Shown: one piece after another, positions 24,017 to 36,992 of the stretch | Numbering within the stretch: the first letter of the stretch is position 1 | How the letters are laid out: the number at the start of each line of letters is the position of its first letter | Position numbers and translations under genes: made by a program | Notes under the pieces: generated by a model | What the model was told of the DNA's origin: nothing | What the model saw: the letters and a program-made list of their open reading frames with translations, nothing else | The model's database searches: none | Origin: Muricea muricata | Lineage: Eukaryota; Cnidaria; Anthozoa; Malacalcyonacea; Plexauridae | Length of the DNA: 64,000 nucleotides | Assembly (NCBI GenBank): GCA_963855995.1 | Contig: OY979717.1 | Coordinates: forward strand, 45,806,044-45,870,043 | Reading direction: 5' to 3'

Positions 24017-24272
24017 TAGGTATTGCAAACCATCTCCATATGTCACAACAATAACAAATATTATCTTACTTGGGTTAATTACAACATGAATACGCGCAAA
24101 GAATAAGATTAAGATGCCTCTATGAAGTTTGTAGATATAGAGCATGCATTAGATAATTGTTAGCATAATTAGTTTTTTATACCATGGATGAATCTGAGAC
24201 TATTTTCTCTATCAATGCAACATGAGGCAATGAATTTGGCAAAAGGTTAATAATTACTGGATCATTGGAATT
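24017..24272 (+). repeat. Diverged duplication, copy 2
   Basis: The direct counterpart of 22095-22345, about 1.92 kb downstream, carrying several short indels. Confidence 0.75.
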
Positions 24273-25075
24273 CATGCTGTTTGTGTCACTTTTTCGATTC
24301 ATTTTTGACATTTAAATTGAAGATTTTTTTAAGAGTTTCTCTGAATTATTTCTTAATTGATCGTATTTATGGCGTACAAAATTAAAATGAATTTCATTTT
24401 CTATTTCGTGACAGTTAGATTCTACACGTTCTTTTCGATTCTTTCTTCATTGGTGGTATTTTGTTGTCGTCCGTGTTCAATTTCTAGCTTGTGCATGGTT
24501 TCTTGTCCGAAACTGGATAAAAGTTTTTCTTACTGTTTGCGTTTTTTTTATGAAAAATAGACTATGGTTTAATTTTATACTCGGATTTAAATGAAGATAG
24601 AAATGCCAGTTCTAAGCAGTTAGTTACTTTTTGTTGCAAGAATTTTTCTTTCATTTTGTTTACGATAGTTGCGGTGTTTTAAAAAAATTGTTTCATTTGG
24701 GTAATATGCATGCCTTCAGTGTATCCACTGTAACTGAGGAGTACGTACGATTGTTTTTTATTCTTATAATGATATTTGGACAAATCTAAGGATTGCTTAA
24801 CGATTGAGACGTCAGATAATTGTGAAATATATTTGAGATAATTGTTTGCAATTTTCTTGATTATTAATAAGTAGGGGTATTTACCAAGTTCTCCTCTGCA
24901 AGCCACATTAGCCGCTTGATATATCTTGCTAGATATAGCTTGCAGAGTCTTCGATGAACCCTTTCTGTTTCCAAGTTTTCCAATTTATTTAGATTTTTTT
25001 CGTAAGCCATTCAGACGTTAGTGACGTCATAAGTGAAAGGAAGAGAAGCGCCTAAGTTGCATTTTGTAGTAATAA
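24273..25075. other. Unassigned sequence
   Basis: No supported gene. It borders the large inverted-repeat element. Confidence 0.4.
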
Positions 25076-25320
25076 GCCGTATTCTCTACCTGTAAAATAT
25101 GCTTAAAACATATTTTCGCATGCCACATGTCATGACTACTTGAAAACAACACAAATCTATAGTTTTTAATTACTGAATACGAATTTGGTTGTTTACATCT
25201 CCAAAAACCTGCAGTTTTTTCGCAAAAACCTTCGAAAATTCGACATATTATTTAATATTTTTTCCTGTCTGCCATCTTGTTTTTTTTAAGTAATCCGCTG
25301 AAAATCGCGGGCTCGCTTTT
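25076..25320. repeat. Left terminal inverted repeat
   Basis: The reverse complement of about 32420-32645, with substitutions. It ends just inside the first possible start codons (ATG 25325 and 25334). Confidence 0.8.
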
Positions 25321-25324
25321 AAGC

Positions 25325-26200
25325 ATGGCTGCCATGCCACGCAGTCGCTGTTTAATGCATTTCAAAGGCGAGGAAGGGCCATTAACTGCTTTTTCAGAGA
25401 CTTCATTTTCGAAATTCTTGCATTGCCATGCCCTTTGGCTATCACTTAAAGACAAACAGAGAGAAATAGCACAGAAAACGTCAGCTATAGTCAATAGCAT
25501 CAAGTCTTGCGATGGACCCACTTGTCCCATTAACTTACAGTACCATCGGGGCTGTTATTCCAAATTTACCAACGTCGGTCTCATTAAACGCATCCAAAAT
25601 AGGAAAAGTAAGATAGAATCAACAAATGATCCCGAGGATGATCTCAATGAGCCAGCTTCCGAAGAACTACCTGTCAGCCGAAAATTGCTAAGATCCAATA
25701 CGAGTGTTAAATGTACACCCAGTACGAAAAATCAAGCGATTTTGCCTCCTATTTGCATCATCTGCGAACAGGAAAAGTCATACATCACCGATTCGGTAAG
25801 TACTGTTCAAGAATGGAAAGTATTTGCTTTATAATCGCCAGCAATAAATGACACAGAATGATAAAATACGATTGCTTTTATTTTTATATGTTACAGAGAA
25901 CAAGAAAACGTACACAGGATAAGCTGGTTTCTGCCGAAACCGTCGATGGTGGAAAGCTTCATGAGGCGGCCACCCGGAGAGAAGACCAAAGAATTTTAGT
26001 TAATATTCAAGACAAAGACTGTATTGCGTTGGAAGTAAAGTATCACTAAAAGTGCTATAAGAACTACACATCTTTTCTGTTTAATGCCCCACAAAAAGAA
26101 CCTGCGGCCGATGACTATGCTAATGGTAAATGTTCATACATCAAGTCGTTCGGTGAACTGTGGAAATTTGTCCAGCATGAAAATCATAGAAAGTCATGGC
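25325..26200 (+). pseudogene. N-terminal Cys/His-rich part of the transposon gene
   Basis: Exon 1 has GPTCPINLQYHRGCYSKFT, a C-x(n)-H-x2-C-Y arrangement, and later ICIICEQEKSYI, a Cys pair. Exon 2 continues with a second H-x-x-C-Y-x-x-YT motif right after the stop at 26047. These look like repeated zinc-binding half-sites. Exon 1 ends at 25795 before GTAAGT and exon 2 starts after TTACAG at 25896; both are phase 0. The binding role is an inference. Confidence 0.6.
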
Positions 26201-27559
26201 GTATTTTATTTGAATATACTGAAAGCTAAATTTGTCAAGATTGTACGTGAGGTCGAGAATGAGGATGCCTCTAGTTATCGAACATCCCGACTTAAGAAAC
26301 GTTTACAAGAACGATTTCCGCATCTAATTTTTCACACCCCAAGCGTACGGGGTAAGGGCGAGATTGTTTATGCAGCGGAACTCTGTAAAGAGGATGCCGC
26401 CGAGATGATCTTAAACATTAAAGAACTTAGTGATCTCGAGACAACAGAGGATGAAGCAGAAGCTAGTGAAGAAAACCACGATATACCTGTGATGGAGAGC
26501 TCCAGTACTAGTAGGATGCCATTAAGAGATTACTATATCATTGCCTTAGAACTTAGGGAGCACATTCGGGATTATGTTTCTCCTTGGTACAAAGATTGGC
26601 CTCCTATGGCTTCTGATATTACGGGTGATAGTGTCAAGAAAGTCGTTTCTCCATTACTCTTCAACTTCATCGCGTGGATTCTTGGATATTCAGACGATCC
26701 TGAAGATTCCCAATATGTTGACATGGAAGAAATCCATAGAGTTAAGCTGTTCTCGATATGCTAGGATATGATTTACAATAGCTCCAAAGGAAAGACGCAG
26801 ACGCCAAAGTTCCTTGCTCTATCGATCGCTGCTAGACAGATGTCTGGTTGCTCAAGCCTTATTAACGTTCTTAATGGTCTTGGACATTCGGTACCTCTGT
26901 CATCTACTATGGCGTATGATACTGCAATCGCAAAAGTCAATATTGACACTTCTACGATTATACCTCGAGAATTTGTCCCAAATGAGGCTGTCAACTTAGT
27001 ATTTGACAACATTGAGTTTGGCGAAGAGATCAAAAAGCAAACTCATGTCACCAACGGGATAATAACGCAAAAGATAACGTCAGCGGATGAGCCTACAGTA
27101 AGACCACAAACTAGAGCGACCATCAAGAAAACGCAGCGATCCGTTAAAGCACCTCATTCTGTCATAACACTATTCAGTATCGGTAAAAAGGAAACGCCCC
27201 AGTTCCACAAGGGAAGTGCTAACACAGCTACTAATGCGTCTGTTAAAATGGCGGAGAGGCTAGACCTAGTCTATGTATTAGTAAAGTCGCTAAAGCCTGA
27301 CCAAGACGAACTCCTTCTCCCTCCGTGGACAGGTTTCAATACCTTACTCTACCAAGATGACATTCCCGACGTTTCAAGGGTTGGTTACCTCCCGGTGATT
27401 GATCGGTCGCCGACGCAATATTCAACTATAAATGCCATACTGAAAAGCAGCACTGAAATTGCAGACTAGCTGAACCTAAGGTAAATATTGTGCATAAGGT
27501 AAATATACGTTGAGTAACGTATAACAACACTTGGCACACTGCTCAATGGAAACCAGGGC

Positions 27560-27695
<136 letters not shown>

Positions 27696-29650
27696 ATCTG
27701 TTTTATCAAGGTACGCTACATTGGTCTTTGATGAATCTGAGTACGCTAAAGTCCAGCAGATCAGATGGAAAAATATCCACTATTACAATAGATTTCTCGT
27801 GCGCCTTGCGAAGTTTCAAGCTGTAATGTCTTTTGTTTTTGCAATCGCAAAGATTTTTGAAGATGGAGGCCTGAAGGTATGGCTTATGATGTAATAATTG
27901 CTGATTCCGAGCAATAACAGCTATATAGCTGCGCACATTTTTAATAGCCATTTACATCAAGCCCAAACGCATTAATGCAAGATATTGTTTATTCAAGGAT
28001 GTTTTCATTGAGTCCGGTTTGATCAGTGAGGGTTCGATCAAAGGTGTGTTATCAGGCAAGCATTACAACAGATCTATGTATTGCCATAAAGTCATATATG
28101 AAGCTCTACAACAACTACACTTCAGCGAGTTTATTGAGACTTTGGACGAAGCATCACAAGAAAATGTTTGCTCGTTAATAACAGCTATGAAAGACGCATT
28201 TCAAGAAGGACGTTTGAAAGATTTTACCCAATGTAAAGATTTCGAAGAACTGATCACGAAATACGAGACGTTCGTTGCAGAGTCGTCAGCCAAATCAAGG
28301 ACTTTTCCATACTGGAGTATTTACATTAAGATGATAGGTAATGGATTTTGATACGCGATGTACTTTATCTTTTATCAAAAGTAAATCTTTTGTTCAATTC
28401 TGCTAAAAAATGATTGAGGTTTTCTGTAACTCACAAACTGAACTTTAAAACACTTTCATCAGTATTTTTTGTCTTTATTTATTTTTAAGGGATGCTTCTA
28501 ATGTTTATCAGAGCCACCAGAATAATTGACTGGGATCTCCATTTACAAGCATTCAGATCGATGATTCCATGGTATTTTGCATGCGATAAAGTGAATTACT
28601 CCCAATACGGCTCTGTATATTGGCTAGAAATGACATCAGTAGAAACAACACACCCAGGCTAGTTCCAGATGCATACATATGCATTGTGTAAATGCGCTGT
28701 GAAAAATAACTTTATTGTAGCTCATTTGGCCAATTGATTATTTTTTTGTTATTCATAGGAATCCTTTCAGATCTTTCCTCGAATTTTTCCGTACAACGTC
28801 AGAATGACTATGCGTTTTCCGCTGTGGCTTGTGACCAAACGATCGAGCAAACAGTGAACTAGGATTCTAAGACGAAAGGTGGTCTTGTTGGCTTTTCTAC
28901 GAATCGTGTGTCGGTCCACAGATGGCTGCTATCTCAGTCTGAAAGAGCTGCGATAAGTAGAAAATGCAAAGATATGGCTTGTATGAACTGCAAGGCGAGG
29001 TATGACCATAGTATAGAAAAGTTGTGATATAGATGGCACGTACGTTCTTTTGTAATTATAAAGAATGTACAAGCAAGTTATAATCGTGTGTAGAAAGTTT
29101 GTGTTCTACACGATCATAACAAATAGTTTGAAACTGTACAGCTTTGGAAATGGAGGTGTGAGAACTTAACATTTTCACTAAAATTTGATATATCTTTAGG
29201 ATAAGAAAGGATCTAGACGTAACCAAGTCATTGAGCCATGACAAATCAGTAAGCGATGTGATGTCCACCATATCCACAATGGCAAATCCTTTCAATGTTG
29301 ATCAAACCAGTTTTGTATGCATAAGTAGTGAAGTAGTGGTGTTGTGCCAGACGACAGTATTGCTGATGATTTACTGGGAGCCGAACGACTTGGAGAGAGC
29401 CAGTTTTCTGAATTCTGCGAGACGAATCTCTTTAGTGACAGCCCAGATATTTTTGCAAAGATTTCGCTGAATAAGCTGAGAACATTCGCGTCGAAGAAAC
29501 TGACAGCGAAAGACAGCAAAGGTAAGGAGATAGTTACGAAATCAAGCAGAAATCTTTTTGCTAAATTGCTAGTGCTGTCAAAAACGCGTGAAATCAACCT
29601 AAAAGAGTTGTTTTCGTACAGCCTTAGCGACTACCCACTCTCACTCGTAA

Positions 29651-30351
29651 TAGTCGGCCGGCCAAGTTTTGAAATACATCGTTTGATGGCAACTTTGTGT
29701 TAGAATAGTACATTCGCGATATTTGTCTTTGTATTGCTTGTGTGATATAGGTTTGGGGTGTTACCAAGTCTAATTCGGGATTTTTATGGGAAAAATCGAG
29801 AGACTGTGGCTATCTACTATTAAATTGTATTACAGCAAAAAATGTAAAATTTTATATTTAACAATAGTAAAAACGACTGCTAGCATCAGAAAGATCAGAA
29901 AAAACTGCATACAAGACTCTTAAACCGTTTTTTTATTCTCCAAATAGTTTTCAAGTTATTTGTTCTCAAACCCTCATTTTTAAGCTAGTTATATTGCGCG
30001 ATTTCGGGTCAATTTTCCCCTTTAAAACACAAATAACACGAAAACTATTTGAAGGATAAAAAACTGTTTAAGAGTCTTATATGCAGGTTTTTGTACTCTT
30101 TCTGATGATGCCAGTCGTTTTTTCTTATCGTTGAGCACGAAATTTCATATTTTTTACTGTAATACAATTTAATAGTAGATAGTCACAATCTCTCGATTTC
30201 CCCCATAAAAATCCCGAATCAGCCTTGGTAACAACCCAAACCTTGCTAACTAGACTATAACCTATATCTTTCCACTTGTTACCGACTTCTAACACGAAGT
30301 TGCCATCAAGCTATTTTAGAAGCACTTTTTGATATCGTGGCCGGCCGACTA
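29651..30351. mobile_element. 701-bp inverted-repeat element with TAA target duplication
   Basis: The ends are TAGTCGGCCGGCCA (29651) and TGGCCGGCCGACTA (30351), with TAA at 29648-29650 and 30352-30354. The two halves are diverged reverse complements with a centre near 30000. Removing the element and one TAA makes the upstream frame (ending PLSLV) continue in phase into TVSGSLVKTSK, which proves the insertion point. No coding content. Confidence 0.9.
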
Positions 30352-30743
30352 TAACTGTATCGGGCAGCCTGGTGAAGACCTCAAAGACTAAGATGTTTGA
30401 AATTCTGGAGCCCTTCGCTGGTGACCTAGTAGTTTACATGGAGAACCTGGGAGATGGAAATGCTTTAGTGATGGTTGCTATGGCTGTTTTGCAAGTGCTC
30501 ACGGGCAAATGGAAGACGTTTGGAGAATTTGCTGATGCAACGTTCGCATACCTCGTGAAACTTGCAGGACATTGGAAAGCCACAAGATTACATTTTGTTG
30601 CCGACAGGTACCCTGAGTTGAGCATTAAGAACACAGAAAGAGCACGAAGAGGCAACGTCCAAGGTAAAAATAAAAAAAACTAACTAGAAGATAACGATTA
30701 AGTCATCATTTTAAAGATAAACATGTTTTTAACTTTTTTTAAG

Positions 30744-31486
30744 GTGTGCAAACTATCCAGATATTCAATAAAGATCAAAGCGTGCCCAAGCAATGGAAAA
30801 AATTCATGAGTTCTGGGAAGAACAAAGAGTCGCTGATGGTATTTTTGGTGCTCAGTAGTTTGCCATGTATGTACATCACTTCCAGGTCCAAATGCATTCT
30901 ATTGACCCCAGGCGTGTCACCGAATGACCCCATCGTTGCACAAGAGATTCCTGAACTAACGAGTGATCGCGAGGAAGCAGATACTCGTGTACTTCTCCAT
31001 TCAAAGCATGCAGCTGGATCACATGAACGAATCATTATTAAGACTCCAGACACCGATGTTTTTGTCCTGTGCACTACAAAGCAAAAAGCGATTGCCAAAG
31101 ACATGTTTCTTATGACCGGGACCGGTAACAGGTTCCGCCTCATTGATGTATCAGCCGTCTCTGATGGGCTAGGAGAGGACCTATGCAGACTTTTTCCAGG
31201 ATTTCATGCCTTCACAGCTAGTTATTAGTACAGTATTGAAAAGCTAGTGATTGACGGAAATATTTCATTTATTTGGGTTTTTGATAGGTTGTGATTCCAC
31301 AAGCGCCTTTCATGGTAAATGTAAAGGGAAGCCCTGGAAGACATTGCAAGAAAACCCAGAGTTTATTGAGAGTTTCTCTTCGCTTGGTAGATGGTCTGAT
31401 GTACCAGAAGATCTGGTTATATCTCTAAATAGATTTGTTTGCTTACTTTATGGTGATAAAATGTCTACAGGTGTCGATGACTGCAG
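30744..31486 (+). pseudogene. PIN/XPG-like nuclease region of the transposon gene
   Basis: Exon 30744-31217 contains SDREEADTRVLLHSKH, then IIIKTPDTDVFVLC, and ends FHAFT. Exon 31288-31486 continues GCDSTSAFHGK. The spacing EEADTR, then TPDTDV, then GCDST resembles the metal-binding acidic residues of FEN1/XPG and Asteroid-type PIN-like nucleases (EAEA, the D-x-D pair, and GCDY). All the acidic residues of the signature are present in this copy. The activity is an inference from motif order; the overall fold needs a profile search. The donor after 31217 is CT rather than GT. Confidence 0.55.
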
Positions 31487-31574
31487 GTATGTATTTGTTC
31501 TGATCCTTTCTATATTATCAATATATCTTATTTTTATGTAGATTTGACCTATATAAATAATTTCTCTGCCGTAG

Positions 31575-32001
31575 GTACACACTATTTGCGTCAGGCAAGT
31601 GTTCTGATGACAGCCTCCCCCCAAATTCAGATAACTTACTGAAGCACATTGAACGTGCCAACTACCAAGCCACTGCGTGGAATCGGTGCTTGTCTCCACT
31701 GATGAACCTACCGCCTCCTGTGTGTGGATGGAAGATAGTGGACGGCCGACTCGAAATTGTTTGGATGACTCGTCCGTCTGCGCCCGATTCATTGATTGAA
31801 TGTGTATCTTGCAAATGCAAGACCGGGTGCAAAACACAGCGATGCTCTTGCCGAAAGTCTGAGTTACAATGCACGGATGTTTGTGGATGCTCGGACTTTA
31901 GCAACATTTGTGAAGGTGAAGATAGCGAAGGAGAAGGATCGTACGCGTGTAGTAATTTCTCAGATGATGATGAAGATAGCGACTGTGACGAATGGATGTA
32001 A
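31575..32001 (+). pseudogene. C-terminal CXC (tesmin/TSO1-like) domain exon
   Basis: The exon follows TGCCGTAG at 31574 and is open to TAA at 32001. It contains WNRCLSPLMNLPPPVCGWK, then a cysteine array C-x-C-x3-C-x4-C-x-C-x6-C-x3-C-x-C-x6-C within VSCKCKTGCKTQRCSC and KSELQCTDVCGC. The tail is acidic (SDDDEDSDCDEWM). CXC domains bind zinc and DNA; here it may recognise the transposon ends. The array appears complete. Confidence 0.75.
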
Positions 32002-32419
32002 TAATTTTCAAAGTAACCAGCAAAAACAGACGGCGCGCGTGTGACTTACCATTTGCCTAAAGGTTGGATACCGGCATGGCATGTCAAACAGTTGGTTAGA
32101 CGAACGCATTGTATATACTAGGCGCATTCAAACAAGAACAAAAAGTTCAAAGATTTTCTGGCCATGGGAAATGAGTTTCGGTACGGCTCATGAATTTCTG
32201 AAATCATTTTTTGCATCTTGGATATGTTTTTTCACTGTAGAATCACGATTCACTATTCATCATTCGCTTTCTTTTATGAAAAATGGGTTTTCCCTCGTGA
32301 AACATCTTAAGAAATCATTGCAGATGAACTAAACTGTTCATAAAATCACTCTACGTTATAAGATCTTCGAAAAATTACCCTTTAATATCCGTAAATTAGC
32401 AAAATAAGTTCACATGTGC

Positions 32420-32645
32420 CCGCGATTTTCATCGGTTTACTTATAAAATCAAGATGGCGGACTGGGGAAAATATTAAGAAATTTGTCGAATTTTCGAAGG
32501 TTTTTGCGAAAAAACTGCAGGTTTTTGGAGATGTAAACAACCAAATTCGTATACAGTAAGTAAAAAATAATAGATTTATGTAGTTTTGAAGTAGTCATGA
32601 CACGTGACATCTCAAACTGAACGATAATTGACCACAGAATACGGC
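32420..32645. repeat. Right terminal inverted repeat
   Basis: The partner of 25076-25320. It includes GAATTTTCGAAGGTTTTTGC and GGTTTTTGGAGATGTAAACA, followed by AGAATACGGC at the very end. Confidence 0.8.
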
Positions 32646-33900
32646 CTTACATAAATTATACAGTTTTTCAGCGTTTCGCAATGGTATTTTCACTTTCTTT
32701 ACCTATATTTCTTTCGGGTAACTGAGATTTTCAACCGAAAATCAAGTTCTGTTCTATTTGTTGATTTTAAGACGCTATATAACAGTAAGCGATAAACGTA
32801 CTATTTCAAAGTGTTGCATTTGAAAGTCAACATAAAGGATAGACTTCCAGCTTGTTTTTGAACTCCGTGAGTAATCTCATTGCTTCAATGTAGACAGATC
32901 AATGTAGATGACTGCATGTTTTCTGCGGTGAAACAAGGAAGCGCAATAAAATTCGTTCATGCTACTCATAAAGCATAGGTTATTTGTATTTGCCTTATCA
33001 CTATATAGGGATGTGCGTAAGACACGTGCGTGTCATGTGGTACAAAATAGGAAAGAACCAATAGCTAAGAAACATTCAAACAGGTTTAGGTATGTATAAA
33101 CATTATAATGCATTTCCGACAAATAATTTTATACATTTTAATATGATGCAGATGTAGCTACCATGGAATTCTTGTTGTGAACTTATGGACTAGGTTGCAT
33201 GATTAGTGTACATAGAATAATGAATAGTTTAACGATTCAATATTGATTTAATACATTACCAATAAATTTAGTACCTGAAGAGGGGGTCTCTACTGCTTAA
33301 AAAAGCACACTTTAAATTCTCGCTTAATCTTTAAACTCTCATAGCTAACTATGAACGCTCGAAAATGACAACTGTTCACTTCAGAATCAAATTACTGATC
33401 GAGGAACGCCTTTTTGAATTACGTTACCAGTTAAAGTGAATCAAGTATAATGATATATCAAGTATAACCAAATGTAATTAGAAATAAAGATTAATTCAAA
33501 GACTATCAGAGACAATCGTCAAATACGCCATGACGAAACTTTGTGCAACTTATGACGGACACAACATCAATATGGCGGATCAATGAGAATTTTGGAAGCC
33601 TGTAAAATCGGTTTGAATTGGCCAATTTTAATTCTGTTTGTAGAAGCATCTCAGATGTCGCTCTTTGACCAAGCGAAAAGTAGCAAAGTTCATTACTTCG
33701 TTGATTTTACTGAACTGGCATATAAGAATAGAATTAATAATAGAAAATTATCCTCTGCGTCTGTATATGTTGTGGAAATGTTGATATTATACATGGTCAT
33801 AAAACCCTGCACTCTTGGTGAAATTCTAGGAAAATCTGACAATCAATGAACTATATTCTCATAAAAAATATTCCAAAAGAAAACAAATAGCCAAGCGGGA
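32646..33900. other. Unassigned AT-rich sequence
   Basis: No supported gene. The frame at 33583-33849 has no domain. Confidence 0.4.
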
Positions 33901-33905
33901 AAAGG

Positions 33906-34380
33906 TAGATAGATAGATAGATAACTTTATTTAAACACGCTGACCTCGTCAACCGAAGCTGATTTCCACGAGGGGCGTGTATATGTGCATGTACAATATC
34001 ATAACAAAATTTACTAAAGCTATTTACAATAATAATATATAGGTAAAGTGAGGTATAGGTAAAAATGTTTGACGAGGAACTTGTTAGGAAGTAAAATAAT
34101 AATAGTACGTAAGGAGACAGTCTATTTACAGGCATAGTATATACGTATACAGTACTTGATTTTAACTATCAATGTCGGTAGCGATTTTCGTTCGAAAGGA
34201 AGAAAGGGATTTGCTTTCTTCAATTTCCCTTGGAATGGAAGCTTTTGCCTTACTGGCGGAATAGTTCGTGAGACTGTACTGGATGTATTTTCCAGATAGG
34301 TTTGAGGGAGGGGGAGGGAGTTGAAATTTTTAAGATTACTAAAAAAAGAGCAGTAAAAATATATATAAAAAGTTTTCAAT
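33906..34380 (-). repeat. Probable LINE 3' end with (TCTA)n tail
   Basis: On the minus strand it reads GAAATCAGCTTCGGTTGACG, AGGTCAGCGTG, then TTTAAATAAAGTTATC and about five TCTA repeats ending near 33906. An AATAAA followed by a tetranucleotide tail is typical of CR1/L2-like LINE ends. The minus-strand frame at 34122-34379 may be untranslated remnant. No RT was recognised. Confidence 0.45.
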
Positions 34381-35960
34381 ATGAGTTGGAAAGAGGTAGA
34401 AAAAAATATTTGATGCTTAGCTCATTTGAACATCAGTCGTTTGATTCGAGAATTGCAACATGAATTACAGAATTACAAAAATACCGGTGAAAGGTAATTA
34501 AGGCATTGAACTTCTAATAATTGGAAATCGGCACATGGATATATGCAATATATAGTTGATTGAACCAAGTGACCTTTCCACAAAAATTTAAGTGCTCTTG
34601 TCATCTTTTTCACCGTTGTCTAAATAGGTTGTAATAATACTTTTTCCATTTCTAGGTTCTTCTCTTATTGTGTACGAAAAATGTCAGGCCGGAGACAGGT
34701 ATGACTTGGGCTACTTGTAAGAAAATTAAATGAGGCGAGAAATTTAGGAGAGAGGCATAGATCAAATTGCTTAATTGCGCATTTTTAAATAACTACCTTA
34801 TTCTATGGCGCGACGATTTCGTCCTTATATTTAATGTTCATAAAAATTTATATTTATTCAAATAATTTAAATACTGTCTATATTGGTTCAAAAATTATTT
34901 GTGGTATTCTTGATTAAATATGCAACTTTGTTATTCAATTATGTCCTTATTAAACATTCAAATATGTCATAACTTTATATTATTGATAAAACTGTGATGA
35001 CACAAGGTATACGAAGTGAAATTCGTAAGTCTTCCGTGATTGTAACCATTCAAACATTACCTGATGATGATTGTAGCTCCTTCAGTCTCCTAGCAGGCAT
35101 ATATATATACACCCCGCTAGGTTATACAATTTTTCATGTTTATGAATCTATGAACACTAATAATGAACACTAATGATTTTAACATTTACCGTAGTACCTC
35201 ACCCCACTGACCATTTTTCTCACACAAAACATTGGTCATGTTTTCCTTTTGCATTTCCTGGTGGTTAAAAGCTTTGATACATTAACTATAATAACACACA
35301 GATCTCGACCAATGAAAATCCAAAATGAACTCTGATATGATTATTGTTTCGAAATATTAAACGTAGAAAGATGTCCTCGTAATTAAATGTCTTTAGTTTA
35401 TTGGATCTTTTTACGTTTAAAGCATATTTTGCCTGACTTAGGGGAAAGGGTGTTGGAACTTTTAAACTAGTTCAATTTCTGGTGACCCACGTTGTAGCAG
35501 ATTATGTATATTTTTTAATTTCTTCGGATCTGGTGAACCAAATAACAAGGGTTTGGAAAACAAGCTCACGGACGCTTTCTAACCCAGTATGAACAGCTCT
35601 ACGGATTGTGAGCTGTGACAGAATGTTGGAAATAGGCAAATATGCTGTTGTGGCAACATTGTTCCATTGTTCCTAACACTTTTAACTAGTAAATGTGCGG
35701 GACTGAGTAGACATCAGGAAAACAGTCGAGATAAATTAAACAATTCGCACTTAGAAGGAGAACACACTAGTAAATTTTATTAAAAATATACAAGTTTTGT
35801 TGCATATTTTTAATTTTGTAAAAAAATTTTACAATAGTAAAGTAATTAACACAACGCACGCCTGGGCCGCCTGTGGTGCACCACTCAGGGAAATCTGAAT
35901 CTTCAAATACATTATGAATATAAACACACAATGTCAAAAACTACTAGGGAGATGCGAAGC
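34381..35960. other. Unassigned AT-rich sequence
   Basis: No supported gene or strong repeat. Confidence 0.4.
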
Positions 35961-35964
35961 ATCA

Positions 35965-36992
35965 TGGGGCGAGCCCGAGCGGGATATGGCGGTATCTCGA
36001 TCCTGCTTAGTGACAGCATATTCAGCAAAAACGCGTCGATTTCAAAATGCTCTAGAAAGTGAATGTGGATGAAAACGCCATTCGTGAAAGATATTGTCTT
36101 GGCGTTAACAGTCGAAAACCGAGACTTTCAAAAATGGTGGATACGGCAGCTGTACCGATTGCTACTCTTTTGCAAGTCTTAAGTCAGTTGCTATAGACAC
36201 GCAAAAAGCACGCTATACAAACTTTTACCTGTAGATCCGCTTTCCGTGTCCTACAGACCCGTAGGGTTGGTTTTGACAGGTGAAACGTGACGAATTCGCG
36301 ACAAATTGTAAAGAATTCGCTTTAAATCGCTGTAGCTTCTTCAATATTTAATATTTTTCGCTCAAAAGCGGCAGATATGTTAAGGAAACGATAGCGATTC
36401 ATTCGGTGGTATTTTGAGGAAACACAATGCAGGATAGCAAAGACTTTCGAGGTAAAACGTCAAAATAATTTGTATATTAAAATTAATATTTCCAATGTCA
36501 ACATAGTAAACGCACTGTATTTTAGATTTCGCTGTATTTTTTTTTGCTTTTTAACTTTTTCCAACGAAACTTGGCTTAAAACGTAGAGAAAACGGCAACG
36601 GTGTTTTTGGTGGCATTTTCAGAAATATCTGTATTTTCCCGGCTAAGATATCGCTGTATATTGGGCCCGCTACTAGGCCCGATAGGCAGAAATGCGATGT
36701 CTTAAACAGGCCTAAATTCATTGAACTCATATTTATTGTATTTCTTCGATCAACTAGCAACTTACGTCTTGCGAAGTGGAAAGCGATGCAAGATGACGCT
36801 AAAGTTTATTTCGTAGTTCACGGCAAGCTGACAACCACTGCTGACAACAATCTGGGAGAAGTTCGGATGGCAGAATTACCCGATAGGATTTTAATCACTG
36901 TAGCAAAGTGCCGTGTACGTACGCACCATAATGCATTGCGCTTCAGCACGGTAAGCCACCAAACAGTGGGGCTCGCTCAGGCTCGCCCCAAT
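35965..36992. repeat. Possible 1 kb inverted-repeat element
   Basis: GGGGCGAGCCCGAGCGGG near 35967 resembles the reverse complement of GGGCTCGCTCAGGCTCGCCC near 36969. The interior has no recognised gene. The match is short, so the element call is weak. Confidence 0.35.

Noticed and set aside
26773-27033. Minus-strand frame of 86 codons
   Set aside because: Antisense shadow of the transposon gene exon at 25897-27480.
30775-31143. Minus-strand frame of 122 codons
   Set aside because: Antisense shadow of the PIN/XPG-like exon, which has a recognisable family and splice sites.
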